Shown: in pieces, positions 25,943-35,407 of the stretch
Numbering within the stretch: the stretch's first letter is position 1
Layout of the letters: every line of letters starts with the position of its first letter
Assembly (NCBI GenBank): GCA_001916065.1
Contig: MNRS01000017.1
Span: 1-64,000 of the forward strand
Length of the DNA: 64,000 nt
Direction: 5' to 3'
Source of the DNA: Clostridium sp. 28_17
GTDB lineage: Bacteria > Bacillota > Clostridia > TANB77 > CAG-508
The notes under the pieces: model-generated
Seen by the model: the letters and a program-made list of their open reading frames with translations, nothing else
Told to the model about the DNA's origin: nothing
The model's database searches: none
Program-made: the position numbers and the translations under genes

Positions 25943-28547
25943 ACTTCATTTTTTCTTTTATTTTAACCAATGTATTTAAAGCATCAATTGGAGTCAACTC
26001 ATTTAAATTAACCTTATCTATCTCGTGAGCAATTTCTGCCAATTTATAATTAAACATATCAAATTGTCCCTCGACAGCCTTCTTACTTTCCTGTTTTTTA
26101 CCAGTTAAGATATTCTTTCTTTCTAAACCTCTTAAAATTTCGTCTGCTTTTTGTGTTACAGCCTTTGGTACACCTGCTAAACGCGCAACATGGATTCCAT
26201 AACTTTCGTCTGTTCCACCTGGTATAATTTTTCTTAAAAAGATAATATCTTCTCCTTTTTCTTTAACTGCAATGTTGTAATTTTTTACACCTTCTAGTTT
26301 TTCTTCTAGTTCTGTTAATTCGTGGTAATGTGTCGCAAATAATGTTTTTGCTCCGCATTTTTCTTTATCTGCAATGTATTCTGCAACTGCCCAAGCAATT
26401 GATAAACCGTCATATGTTGATGTTCCTCTTCCTATTTCATCTAATATTACTAAACTGTTTGATGTTGCTTCTTTAAGAATTGTTGCAACTTCCATCATTT
26501 CTACCATAAATGTACTTTGTCCCATACTTAAGTCGTCTGATGCTCCAACCCTTGTAAATATTTTATCTACAACACCTATGTGTGCTTCTGATGCTGGTAC
26601 AAATGAGCCTACTTGTGCCATTAATGTAATTAATGCAACTTGTCTCATATATGTTGATTTACCAGCCATGTTAGGTCCTGTTATAATTGATAATCTATTT
26701 TCTTCTTTATCAAGATATGTATCATTTTCAACAAATACACCTGTTCCAAGCATTTTGTCTATTACAGGATGTCTTCCACCTTTAATGTCTAAAATTCCTG
26801 AATCATCTACTTCTGGCATACAATAATTCAAATCTTCTGCAACTGTTGCAAATGATGTAAGTACATCTAATGTTGATACAATGTTTGCTGATTTTTGTAG
26901 TCTTTTTACATTTTTAGCAATTTTGTCTCTTATTTGTACAAAAGCGTTATATTCTAAGTTTACAACTTTTTCTTCTGCTCCAAGTATTTGATTTTCTAGG
27001 TTTTTCAAGTCTTCTGTTATAAATCTTTCTGCATTTGTTAATGTTTGTTTTCTAACAAATCTTTCTGGCACTTGGTCTAAATATGATTTTGTAACTTCTA
27101 TGAAATATCCAAATACTTTGTTAAATCCAACTTTTAAATTTTTAATTCCTGTTTTTTCTCTTTCTTCTGCTTCTAATTGAATTATCCAATTTTTGCCCTC
27201 TGTTGTAGCAGTCTTCAACTTATCAATTTCTTCGTTATATCCAAGTTTGATAATTCCACCGTCTTTTACTGTCATTGGTGGATCTTCTACTATTGATTTA
27301 TCAATAAGTTCATAAATATCTTGTAACTCATCTAAGTTTTCATATAAATCTTTAAGCATAGGAGAATTTACATTTGCTAATACCTTTTTCAAATCTGGTA
27401 ATTTTGATAATGAATTTTTCAATGTTATCATATCTCTTGCATTTGCATTTCCATAAGCCATTTTACCTGCAAGACGTTCAATGTCATATACTTTTTTAAG
27501 ATTTTCTATAACATCTCCTCTTAAAATAACATCATCTTTTAATTCTTTTACAGACTCTAGTCTTCTATTAATTTCTGTTGTGTCTATAAGTGGATCATTT
27601 AGCCATCTTCTTAAGGCTCTTCCTCCCATTGAAGTTGATGTTTTATCTAGTACCCATAAAAGTGTCCCTTTTTTGGATTTATCTCTCATTTTTTCAGTTA
27701 TTTCAAGGTTTCTTCTTGCATTGATATCAAGTGACATATATTTTGAAATATTATAAACTGTTATCTTGTTGATGTGGTCAAGTGTTGTCATTTGAGTTTG
27801 TTCAATATATTCAATTAATGCATTTATTGAACAAACAGCTAATGTTTTGTCAGCAATGTTTTCTATCTCTTTTTGATTACTATCAACAAAATTAAATCTA
27901 TATTTTATTTTTTCCGCATCATCTGTAAAGAATTTATCATTAAATCTTGTAATGTATGAGTCAAATCTTTCTTTTATTTTGTCCATTTCTTCTTGACAGT
28001 CTGACATCATACTGTTTATAACAAGTTCTGATGGCATATATCTTGCAATTTCGTCTAGAACTAATGGGAAGTTTTGGTTGTCCTTTATTTCTGCAGAATA
28101 AAATTCACCTGTTGAAATATCACATACACTAATTCCAAAATAAATTCCAGATTTAAAAATTGACATTATGAAGTTATTTTTTCTTTCTTCTAGCATATTA
28201 CTATCAACTACAGTACCTGGTGTTACTACTCTTATAACACCTCTTTTTACTATTCCTTTTGCAGTTTTTGGGTCTTCTAATTGTTCGCATATTGCAACTT
28301 TATAGCCTTTTGCAATCAATCTTGATATATATATTTCTGCTGCATGATGTGGTATTCCGCACATTGGTGCTCTTTCCTCTTGTCCACAATCTTTTCCTGT
28401 TAACGTTAATTCTAGTTCTCTTGAAGCTGTTACTGCATCGTCAAAGAACATTTCATAAAAGTCTCCTAGTCTGTAAAATAGGATGCAGTCTTTGTATTGT
28501 TCTTTTGTTTCAAGATATCTTTGCATCATTGGTGAAAATTCTGCCAT
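25941..28547 (-). CDS. mutS: DNA mismatch repair protein MutS
   Basis: 868 aa from the ATG at 28547 (MAEFSPMMQRYLETKEQYKD), which has a GGAAG site; the 14 extra codons upstream look untranslated. The mismatch-recognition Phe lies in ILFYRLGDFYEMF (F-Y-E). Walker A is ITGPNMAGKSTYM, Walker B LVILDEIGRGTSTYDG, and FATHYHEL follows. The C-terminal tail is standard. It recognises mismatches on new DNA. MutL is not adjacent: the next gene downstream is convergent, which breaks the common mutS-mutL order. It lies 75 bp after miaB. Confidence 0.97.
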   Translation of the reverse strand: MAEFSPMMQRYLETKEQYKDCILFYRLGDFYEMFFDDAVTASRELELTLTGKDCGQEERAPMCGIPHHAAEIYISRLIAKGYKVAICEQLEDPKTAKGIVKRGVIRVVTPGTVVDSNMLEERKNNFIMSIFKSGIYFGISVCDISTGEFYSAEIKDNQNFPLVLDEIARYMPSELVINSMMSDCQEEMDKIKERFDSYITRFNDKFFTDDAEKIKYRFNFVDSNQKEIENIADKTLAVCSINALIEYIEQTQMTTLDHINKITVYNISKYMSLDINARRNLEITEKMRDKSKKGTLLWVLDKTSTSMGGRALRRWLNDPLIDTTEINRRLESVKELKDDVILRGDVIENLKKVYDIERLAGKMAYGNANARDMITLKNSLSKLPDLKKVLANVNSPMLKDLYENLDELQDIYELIDKSIVEDPPMTVKDGGIIKLGYNEEIDKLKTATTEGKNWIIQLEAEEREKTGIKNLKVGFNKVFGYFIEVTKSYLDQVPERFVRKQTLTNAERFITEDLKNLENQILGAEEKVVNLEYNAFVQIRDKIAKNVKRLQKSANIVSTLDVLTSFATVAEDLNYCMPEVDDSGILDIKGGRHPVIDKMLGTGVFVENDTYLDKEENRLSIITGPNMAGKSTYMRQVALITLMAQVGSFVPASEAHIGVVDKIFTRVGASDDLSMGQSTFMVEMMEVATILKEATSNSLVILDEIGRGTSTYDGLSIAWAVAEYIADKEKCGAKTLFATHYHELTELEEKLEGVKNYNIAVKEKGEDIIFLRKIIPGGTDESYGIHVARLAGVPKAVTQKADEILRGLERKNILTGKKQESKKAVEGQFDMFNYKLAEIAHEIDKVNLNELTPIDALNTLVKIKEKMK

Positions 28548-28622
28548 ATTTATTACTTCCTTTCTTATCTTTTCTGTCAAAAAAATCATCCATTTTTGAC
28601 AAATCTTCTCTTTATTTTTTTA

Positions 28623-30038
28623 TTATTTCAATTCACCTTTCAAATACCACATATGTTCAGAAACAATTTTAAGTTCTATCATACTTCCTATTAAACACTT
28701 GTCACCCTCAAAAATAACAACTTTATTACTATCTGTTCTACCAGTAAGCATATCATCATTATTTTTGCTAGTACCTTCAACTAAAACTTTTTGTGTAGTT
28801 CCAATATATTTTTGATTATTTTCTGCAATTTGACTTTCAACTAAGGCTTTTAATTTATTAAATCTAATATGTTTTTGTTCTTCTGGAACTTGATTTTCCA
28901 TTCTATTACCAGGTGTTCCAACTCTTCTTGAATAAATAAACATATACACTTGCTCGAATTTTACTTTTTCTACCACATCTAGTGTGTCTTCAAACTCTTC
29001 ATCTGTTTCACCTGGAAAACCTACAATTATATCTGTTGATAATGTTAAGTTTGGAATTCCTGCTTTCATTTTTTCTACCAAGTTTAAATATTGTTCCTTA
29101 GTGTATTTTCTGTTCATTTCTTTTAATACTTTTGTGTTTCCAGATTGTAGTGGCAAATGTACTAATTTGCATACTTTATCACATTCTGCAATTGCTTTTA
29201 TAACATCATCTGTAAAATCCTTTGGATGTGGTGATACAAATCTGATTCTTTCTATTCCTTCTATTTTGTTTACTGCTCTTAGTAATGTTGCAAATGAATT
29301 TACTCCTTCATATTCTTCAAATTCTATGCCTTTTTCTCTTTCTACTCTTAAATATGAATTAACATTTTGGCCTAAAAGTGTAATTTCTTTATATCCTTGT
29401 TTTGCAAGTTCCCTTACTTCTTCAATTATTGCTCTAGGTTCTCTGCTTCTTTCTCTTCCACGTACATATGGAACTATACAATAACTACAGAAGTTGTTAC
29501 ATCCATTCATTATTGTTACAGATGCTTTTATGCTACTATCTCTTTTTATTGGTAGTCCTTCATATACTTTTCCATCTATGTCTAGTATATCTTCTAATTT
29601 TGTTTTATTTTCTATAACTTCATATAAATCTTGTGGAAATTTGTGTAATGTGTGTGTTCCAAATATTATGTCTGTATATGGATAACTTTCTTTTATTTTG
29701 TCTGTGATGTGTTTTTCTTGCATCATGCATCCACCAATTGCTATAATTGTTCCACGTTCTTCTTTTATTTTTTTAAGTTCTCCTAATTTTCCAAATAATT
29801 TATCTTCTGCATTTTCTCTTACACAACATGTGTTAAACAATGCTAGGTCTGCTTCTTTTTGATTTTCTGTTCTAGTATATCCCATTTTTTCTAACATTCC
29901 GCATAGTTTTTCTGAGTCGTTTTCGTTTAATTGGCATCCCATTGTTAGTATACTATATTTTAGGTTTTTATTTTCATTTATTTTTTTTACTTTTTCTATG
30001 TATTCTTTTTGTATATTTATTTCGTTTTCTGTGTTCAA
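28623..30038 (-). CDS. miaB: tRNA-2-methylthio-N6-dimethylallyladenosine synthase
   Basis: 471 aa. The UPF0004 domain carries TMGCQLNENDSE, NTCCVRENAEDK and IGGCMMQ (three cluster cysteines). The radical-SAM motif is CNNFCSYCIVPYVRGRERSR (about 181-200), followed by a C-terminal TRAM domain (TQKVLVEGTS...). It adds the methylthio group to i6A37 of tRNAs. The start is a TTG at 30038 with TAGGAA upstream; the 25 residues before the conserved region are typical of Firmicute MiaB. It sits between the transketolase half and mutS. Confidence 0.95.
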   Translation of the reverse strand: MNTENEINIQKEYIEKVKKINENKNLKYSILTMGCQLNENDSEKLCGMLEKMGYTRTENQKEADLALFNTCCVRENAEDKLFGKLGELKKIKEERGTIIAIGGCMMQEKHITDKIKESYPYTDIIFGTHTLHKFPQDLYEVIENKTKLEDILDIDGKVYEGLPIKRDSSIKASVTIMNGCNNFCSYCIVPYVRGRERSREPRAIIEEVRELAKQGYKEITLLGQNVNSYLRVEREKGIEFEEYEGVNSFATLLRAVNKIEGIERIRFVSPHPKDFTDDVIKAIAECDKVCKLVHLPLQSGNTKVLKEMNRKYTKEQYLNLVEKMKAGIPNLTLSTDIIVGFPGETDEEFEDTLDVVEKVKFEQVYMFIYSRRVGTPGNRMENQVPEEQKHIRFNKLKALVESQIAENNQKYIGTTQKVLVEGTSKNNDDMLTGRTDSNKVVIFEGDKCLIGSMIELKIVSEHMWYLKGELK

Positions 30039-30061
30039 TTTTTATTCCTACCCTTCATTTT

Positions 30062-30883
30062 CTATTCTAATTCTTTCATTGCTTGTTCGTATTGTTCTTT
30101 ATTTGGTGCTTTTCCGTGCCATTCTGCTTTATTTTCCATAAAAGATACGCCTTTTCCTTTTATAGTTTTTGCAATAATACACACTGGTTTTCCTTTAACA
30201 TTTCTGGCAACATCAAATGCATCTATAATTTCTTGATAATTATGTCCATCTATATTTATTACTTGAAATCCAAAACTTTTGAATTTTTCATCAATTGGAT
30301 ATGAACTCATTACTTCTTCAATTGTCCCATCTATTTGTAAATTATTATTATCTACTATCACACATAGATTATCTAATTTATATTTATTCAATGCCATTGC
30401 TGCTTCCCAAACTTGTCCTTCTTCTATTTCTCCATCTCCCATTATGCAATACACTCTATAGTTTTTTTTATCTAATTTTCCGGCAATTGCCATTCCATTT
30501 GCAGCAGATAATCCTTGTCCTAGAGAACCTGTTGTCATGTCAACGCCTGGTATTTTTTTCATATCTGGATGTCCTTGTAATCTGCTATCAATGTGTCTTA
30601 GTGTTTTTAATTCTTCTATATTAAAATATCCTCTGTTTGCTAATGTTGAATATAATGCTGGTGCGCAATGTCCTTTTGATAAAACAAGTCTATCTCTGTT
30701 TTCATCTTTTGGATTTTCTGGATTTATATTCATTTCATAAAAATATAAGACTGTCATTATATCTGCAATTGATAGTGAACCTCCTGGGTGACCAGAGTTA
30801 CCACCAAATACTGCTTCTATAATTCCTCTTCTAATATTTTTTGAAATTTTGCTTAATTTTTCTATATCATTTATCTTTTCCAT
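30062..30883 (-). CDS. transketolase, N-terminal subunit
   Basis: 273 aa, the size of the stand-alone N-half. It has the thiamine-diphosphate region GNSGHPGGSLSIADIMTVLY, LSKGHCAPALYSTLA, DMTTGSLGQGLSAANGMAIA and GDGEIEEGQVWEAA. The start at 30883 has an AGGAGG site. In most bacteria with split transketolase the C-half is the next gene; here miaB follows after 23 bp, so the partner subunit must be elsewhere. It would act in the non-oxidative pentose phosphate pathway as an alpha2beta2 enzyme. Confidence 0.93.
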   Translation of the reverse strand: MEKINDIEKLSKISKNIRRGIIEAVFGGNSGHPGGSLSIADIMTVLYFYEMNINPENPKDENRDRLVLSKGHCAPALYSTLANRGYFNIEELKTLRHIDSRLQGHPDMKKIPGVDMTTGSLGQGLSAANGMAIAGKLDKKNYRVYCIMGDGEIEEGQVWEAAMALNKYKLDNLCVIVDNNNLQIDGTIEEVMSSYPIDEKFKSFGFQVINIDGHNYQEIIDAFDVARNVKGKPVCIIAKTIKGKGVSFMENKAEWHGKAPNKEQYEQAMKELE

Positions 30884-30926
30884 AATTCTTCCTCCTATGT
30901 TCTGCAATTATGTTGATTGCTTTTAT

Positions 30927-30955
30927 ATTATATAATTTTTATTCATTTTATTCAA
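30927..30955 (-). promoter_or_regulatory. sigma-A promoter of transketolase-miaB-mutS
   Basis: On the minus strand TTGAAT (30950-30955), a 17-bp spacer and TATAAT (30927-30932), 43 bp upstream of the transketolase start. Divergent from pepV. Confidence 0.8.
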
Positions 30956-30976
30956 CCTTTTTAATATAATTTATGG

Positions 30977-30982
30977 TATAAT
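30977..30982 (+). promoter_or_regulatory. extended -10 promoter of pepV
   Basis: TATAAT preceded by TGG (TATGG-TATAAT) forms an extended -10, 35 bp before the pepV start. No strong -35 is needed or seen. Confidence 0.6.
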
Positions 30983-31016
30983 AACTACAAATTGTAATTG
31001 TGAAAGGTGTGATTAT

Positions 31017-32429
31017 ATGTTTGAAAAATATCTTAATAAAACTGAACTTATTGAAAATTTACAAGTGCTTATAAAAATCCCAAGTGTTCATGCAGAATCT
31101 TCTGTTCCTAATGAACCCTTTGGGCTAAATACTGTTAAGGCTCTTGAATATGTTTTAGATTTAGGCAAAAAATTAGGATTCAAAGCTAAAAATATTGATG
31201 GATACTGTGGTTATATTGAATTCGGGGAAGGCTCTGAATTAATTGGAATTGTTGGACATTTAGATGTTGTGCCAGAAGGAGAAAATTGGACCTATCCTCC
31301 ATTTGATGCACGCATCGAAGATAATAAAATTTATGGTAGAGGTGCTATTGATGACAAAGGTCCAGTTATGGCAAGTTTGTATGCTATGAAGGCAGTTATG
31401 GACTATTGTTCTGAAAATAATATTTCTATAAATAAAAGGGTACGATTAATTTTAGGTCTAAATGAAGAAAGAGACTGGAAATGCATTAATTATTATAAAG
31501 AACATGAGGAAATTCCTTCTATAGGATTTAGTCCTGATGCAGACTTTCCTTGTATATATGCAGAAAAAGGTTTATTGTCTCCATTTTTAATTATGGACTA
31601 TTCTAATTTTAAAGATAAAGATATCATTTTAAGTGATATAAACTGTAATAATAATCCTTTAAATGTTGTACCTAAATATTGTAGTTGTACAATTTCTGTT
31701 AAAAATAATATTGACATTGATGATGTTATTTCTTTTGTACGAAGTGTTATTAATGAACCATCTTTTAAAATTGATATTGAAATTTTAAATAATAATCAAA
31801 TAAAACTTATATCTCGTGGCGTTCAAGCACATGCCGCACATCCTGATTTAGGTATAAATGCTATAACTAATTTGATTATTATTTTGGATAAATTATTTAA
31901 GAATTATGATATTGTTATACCTTTATTTGATTTATTTACTCAATATATTGGTCTTGATTATAATGGAAATAAATTAGGAATTAATGTTCCTGATGAGTCT
32001 GGAGAACTTACTTTAAATGTTGGTAAATTTTATTTTAAAGGTGATGAATTAAAAATTGGATTTAATTTAAGAGTTCCTATTAATACTCCCTTTGAATTTA
32101 TAGCAAATAAATTTACAGAAGTTAGTGAAAATTATAGTGATGTTCATTGTGAACTTGGTGGTAAAATGAATCCTTTATATGTTCCAAAAGATTCATATTT
32201 AGTTAAAACTCTTTGCAAAATTTATAATGATGTTACTAATTCTAATGCAGAACCTATTGCTATTGGTGGTGCTACCTATGCTCGTGCTTTTGATAATTTT
32301 GTTTCTTTTGGTGCCAATTTACCTGGTCAAAAAGATATGTGCCATCAAACTGATGAGTTTGTTTCTATTGATAATTTACTTTTGGCATATGAGATTTATT
32401 GTAGGGCTATTTATGAACTTTTACATTAA
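31017..32429 (+). CDS. pepV: M20-family dipeptidase PepV-like
   Basis: 470 aa, the usual PepV length. The metal-site motifs are GIVGHLDVVPEGENW (about 78-92), YGRGAIDDKGPVMA (about 108-121), LGLNEERDWKCINYY and GFSPDADFPCIYAEKG; late ones are GGATYARAF and CHQTDEFV. It cleaves Xaa-dipeptides, using two zinc ions, in the cytoplasm. It is monocistronic on the plus strand, between divergent transketolase and convergent ftsH. Confidence 0.93.
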   Translation: MFEKYLNKTELIENLQVLIKIPSVHAESSVPNEPFGLNTVKALEYVLDLGKKLGFKAKNIDGYCGYIEFGEGSELIGIVGHLDVVPEGENWTYPPFDARIEDNKIYGRGAIDDKGPVMASLYAMKAVMDYCSENNISINKRVRLILGLNEERDWKCINYYKEHEEIPSIGFSPDADFPCIYAEKGLLSPFLIMDYSNFKDKDIILSDINCNNNPLNVVPKYCSCTISVKNNIDIDDVISFVRSVINEPSFKIDIEILNNNQIKLISRGVQAHAAHPDLGINAITNLIIILDKLFKNYDIVIPLFDLFTQYIGLDYNGNKLGINVPDESGELTLNVGKFYFKGDELKIGFNLRVPINTPFEFIANKFTEVSENYSDVHCELGGKMNPLYVPKDSYLVKTLCKIYNDVTNSNAEPIAIGGATYARAFDNFVSFGANLPGQKDMCHQTDEFVSIDNLLLAYEIYCRAIYELLH

Positions 32430-32465
32430 GAAAGTTTATAACTTTCCTAGAATATAAAAAAAGAG
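32430..32465 (+). repeat. interspersed palindromic element, copy 1 (short form)
   Basis: GAAAGTT-TAT-AACTTTC followed by CCTAGAATATAAAAAAAGAG. The tail is the same as in the copies at 43524 and 57154. Read on the minus strand it begins in the T-run of the ftsH terminator. Confidence 0.65.
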
Positions 32466-32496
32466 GGGTTTGGGTTCGTAGACCCATAATCCCTTT
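32464..32496 (-). terminator. intrinsic terminator of ftsH
   Basis: On the minus strand a GGG-AT-rich-GGGT / ACCC...CCC stem, starting at the ftsH stop, is followed by CTTTTTTTTATATTC. The same hairpin could end pepV on the plus strand, with a weaker T-run. Confidence 0.7.
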
Positions 32497-34289
32497 TATT
32501 CTCCAAAAATTTCTTTAAATTCTTGTTCATTTATTTTCTCTTGAGCAAGCAATGTCTGAGCAATAGCATCTAATTTATCTCTATGTTCAATCAATAACTT
32601 TTGTGCATTATTATATGCCTCATCAATTAATGATTTAACCTCTGCTCCAATTTTATCACCAATATTTTCTCCAAATACAAACATATCATTTTGCTCTTTT
32701 CCTTGGAAGTCAATTGGTCCTAAATTGTCACTCATACCGTATTTTGTAACCATTTCTCTTGCTATTCTTGTTGCAACTTCTATATCGTTACTTGCACCTG
32801 TTGAAATATCATCTAAAACTAATTTTTCTGCCGCTCTACCACCAAGTAATGCTATAAGTTTTTCTTTCATTTCTGTTTTAGAAATATAATATTTATCTTC
32901 ATCAGATTTGTACATTGTATATCCACCTGCAACACCTCTTGGTATAATTGATACTTCTTTTACATCTGTTTGTGTTGGTAAATATCTACTTACAACCGCA
33001 TGTCCTGCTTCGTGGTATGCAGTTAATTTTTTGTCTTTTTCTGAATATACTCTTGTTTTCTTTTCTAGTCCTACTGTTACCTTTTTTACTGCTTCTTCTA
33101 TATCAGAGTTTTCTATTTCATCATGTTTGTTTATTGTTGCTATAATTGCTGCTTCATTTAAAATATTAGCAAGTTCTGCACCTGTAAATCCTGCAGTGTC
33201 TTCTGCTATACTTTCTAAGTTTACATCATCAGAAAGTTTTTTATCTTCCGCATGAATTTTTAAAATTTCTAATCTTCCTTTTAAATCAGGTACTGGAATT
33301 GTTATTTGTCTATCAAATCTTCCTGGTCTTAATAATGCTTTATCTAGCATTTCAGGTCTATTTGTTGCTGCTAATACTATTATAGTTTCTTCTGAACTGA
33401 ATCCATCCATTTCAACTAATAATTGATTTAGTGTTTGATTGTTTTCTGTTTCTGCTCCACTGTTTGATGTTCTTCTTGCTCCTATTGCATCAATCTCATC
33501 TATAAACACTATACATGGAGATAATTTTCTTGCTCTTTCAAACAATTTTCTAACTCTTGATGCACCAAGTCCTGCAAACATTTCTATAAATTCTGAACCA
33601 CTCATTGAAATAAATGGTACATCTGCTTCTCCTGCAATTGCTTTTGCTATCAATGTTTTACCTGTTCCTGGTTTTCCATATAATAAAACTCCTTTTGGAA
33701 TTTTTGCACCCATTTTACTGAATTTTTCTGGTTTTTTCAAAAAGTCTACTATTTCAATTAATTCTTCTTTTTCTTCGTCAAGTCCTGCAACATCTTTAAA
33801 TTTTATTTTTGTTTTTCTTTCTGTATCATCATATACTTGTCCTTTTTCTCCCAAACCTTGCATTTTGAATATCATTACAAATAATGCTACCATTACAATT
33901 GTTGGAAGTAAACTTAATAATGCTGTTGATAAAACTACTAATGTACTTTTTGGTTTTTGTATTAACTCTATTTCATTTCCTTCTGCTACTTTTTGTTGTA
34001 CTAATTCGATAAATGCTTCTGTGTTTGGAACTATAGATTTCTTTTCTTCATCTACATTTTTCATTTTTACTTTTACTGATGTACTTCCAACTGACATTTC
34101 TATTTTTTCTACATTTCCATATGATATCTCTTTTATTAGGTCTGTATATGCTAATGTTTTATCATCTTGATTTTGATTTTTGCTAACAAAATACATTGAT
34201 ATACCTACCATTATTACTAGAATAACCCCTAATATTATTGATGATATTAGTATTTTCTTGTCATTTTTTTTGTTTTGGTTTTTATCCAT
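32496..34289 (-). CDS. ftsH: ATP-dependent zinc metalloprotease FtsH
   Basis: 597 aa. Two membrane segments (about 13-35 and 118-141) flank an extracytoplasmic domain. AAA domain: Walker A GKPGTGKT (205-212), Walker B CIVFIDEIDAIG (259-270), SRH region ATNRPEMLDKALLRPGRFDR. Protease: HEAGH (426-430). It degrades membrane and short-lived regulatory proteins as a hexamer. It is slightly shorter than B. subtilis FtsH, lacking a long C-terminal tail. The hydrophilic N-terminus MDKNQNKKNDKK stays inside the cell. A terminator follows directly. Confidence 0.96.
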   Translation of the reverse strand: MDKNQNKKNDKKILISSIILGVILVIMVGISMYFVSKNQNQDDKTLAYTDLIKEISYGNVEKIEMSVGSTSVKVKMKNVDEEKKSIVPNTEAFIELVQQKVAEGNEIELIQKPKSTLVVLSTALLSLLPTIVMVALFVMIFKMQGLGEKGQVYDDTERKTKIKFKDVAGLDEEKEELIEIVDFLKKPEKFSKMGAKIPKGVLLYGKPGTGKTLIAKAIAGEADVPFISMSGSEFIEMFAGLGASRVRKLFERARKLSPCIVFIDEIDAIGARRTSNSGAETENNQTLNQLLVEMDGFSSEETIIVLAATNRPEMLDKALLRPGRFDRQITIPVPDLKGRLEILKIHAEDKKLSDDVNLESIAEDTAGFTGAELANILNEAAIIATINKHDEIENSDIEEAVKKVTVGLEKKTRVYSEKDKKLTAYHEAGHAVVSRYLPTQTDVKEVSIIPRGVAGGYTMYKSDEDKYYISKTEMKEKLIALLGGRAAEKLVLDDISTGASNDIEVATRIAREMVTKYGMSDNLGPIDFQGKEQNDMFVFGENIGDKIGAEVKSLIDEAYNNAQKLLIEHRDKLDAIAQTLLAQEKINEQEFKEIFGE

Positions 34290-34319
34290 TTATTTTTTTA
34301 TTCCTTTCTTTCTTGTTTT

Positions 34320-35363
34320 TTACGCATTTGAGCCTTCTGGTTCTTCTCCGTCATTATCTTTTTCTTCTTGTTCTTTATTCTGTTCTTCTTTTTTCTTTTT
34401 GTCTTTTTTGCTTTCTGGTTTTTCTCTCTTTTCTTCTTTATTTTCTTCTTTATTTTCTTCTTTAATTTGTTTTTCTACTTCAACTATTTTTTGAACTTCA
34501 CCTTGTTTCTTGTTAAATTCTGTTTTTAAAATAAATATTGCAGCCATTATATATATTGAAGCTATTAATGCATATAATACCTCAAAATATGATATTTGAT
34601 ATGGGTAAAATGCATTTATTGCTATATATATAATATTTAATAATGCAGGTAATGTTATTGCATATATTGCCATATTAAATATTGCTACATATCTTATTTT
34701 TAGTTTTAATATCATTGTTGCTAAATATCCAAAAATACTTATAATTATGATGTAGAATAGTAGGTTTATTAAATAAATCACAAATGAGTATATTAATAGT
34801 GATGCAAATAAACTAAAATATAAATTCATTATTCCATTTCCATTTAAATAATCTAATAGTGATTGTTTATTGAATTCTGTTATTCCCATTTGTCCAAACA
34901 AGTCTTTGTAACTATAATCTGTTGTTCCGTTTGTACCAGATTGTTTTAACATTAATTTGTTTTTTAAAATTATTACTGCATTTTCTTCATCACTTGTTTC
35001 TTCTATATATTGATTAATTTGTTGTTCATCGTCTGTTTTTGTATCTACTATAATTTTTCCAAAGTTTTCATTTTCATCTATTATTGCTTCTTCTGCTCCA
35101 ACTTGTAATGTATCTTCTTTATATGTTAATTCTGGTATTTTTTTGTCTATATATTTTGCTACTTCTTTTACTTTTAGACTTGTTCTATATACAGTTGCAA
35201 ATGATGATATTACTCCTATAATTAATACTAATGTCATTAAATATATTATCGCTCTTCCTAATCCTTCTGCTGATAATTCTGGATATTTTTCTATTTTGTT
35301 TATTGAATACCAAATCTTTTTAAAAAATCCTTTATTTATTTTTTCTTGAGGCTCTTTTTTCAT
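34320..35363 (-). CDS. DUF1189 family membrane protein, 347 aa
   Basis: An N-terminal KIWYSINKIEKYPELSAEGL is followed by a membrane segment (about 36-60), an extracytoplasmic domain (about 61-180), four membrane segments (about 180-290) and a highly charged Lys/Glu cytoplasmic tail (about 295-347, EENKEENKEEKREKPESKKD). The domain order is that of DUF1189 (PF06691), of unknown function. It lies 30 bp before ftsH in the same orientation and may share its transcript. Confidence 0.75.
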   Translation of the reverse strand: MKKEPQEKINKGFFKKIWYSINKIEKYPELSAEGLGRAIIYLMTLVLIIGVISSFATVYRTSLKVKEVAKYIDKKIPELTYKEDTLQVGAEEAIIDENENFGKIIVDTKTDDEQQINQYIEETSDEENAVIILKNKLMLKQSGTNGTTDYSYKDLFGQMGITEFNKQSLLDYLNGNGIMNLYFSLFASLLIYSFVIYLINLLFYIIIISIFGYLATMILKLKIRYVAIFNMAIYAITLPALLNIIYIAINAFYPYQISYFEVLYALIASIYIMAAIFILKTEFNKKQGEVQKIVEVEKQIKEENKEENKEEKREKPESKKDKKKKEEQNKEQEEKDNDGEEPEGSNA

Positions 35364-35407
35364 TTTTTCACATTCCTTTCTTAGGTTCTATTTGAATTGT
35401 GGTTATT

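Noticed and set aside
33439..34170. 243-codon open frame antisense to ftsH
   Set aside because: Shadow frame of a confident FtsH; no promoter or ribosome site.
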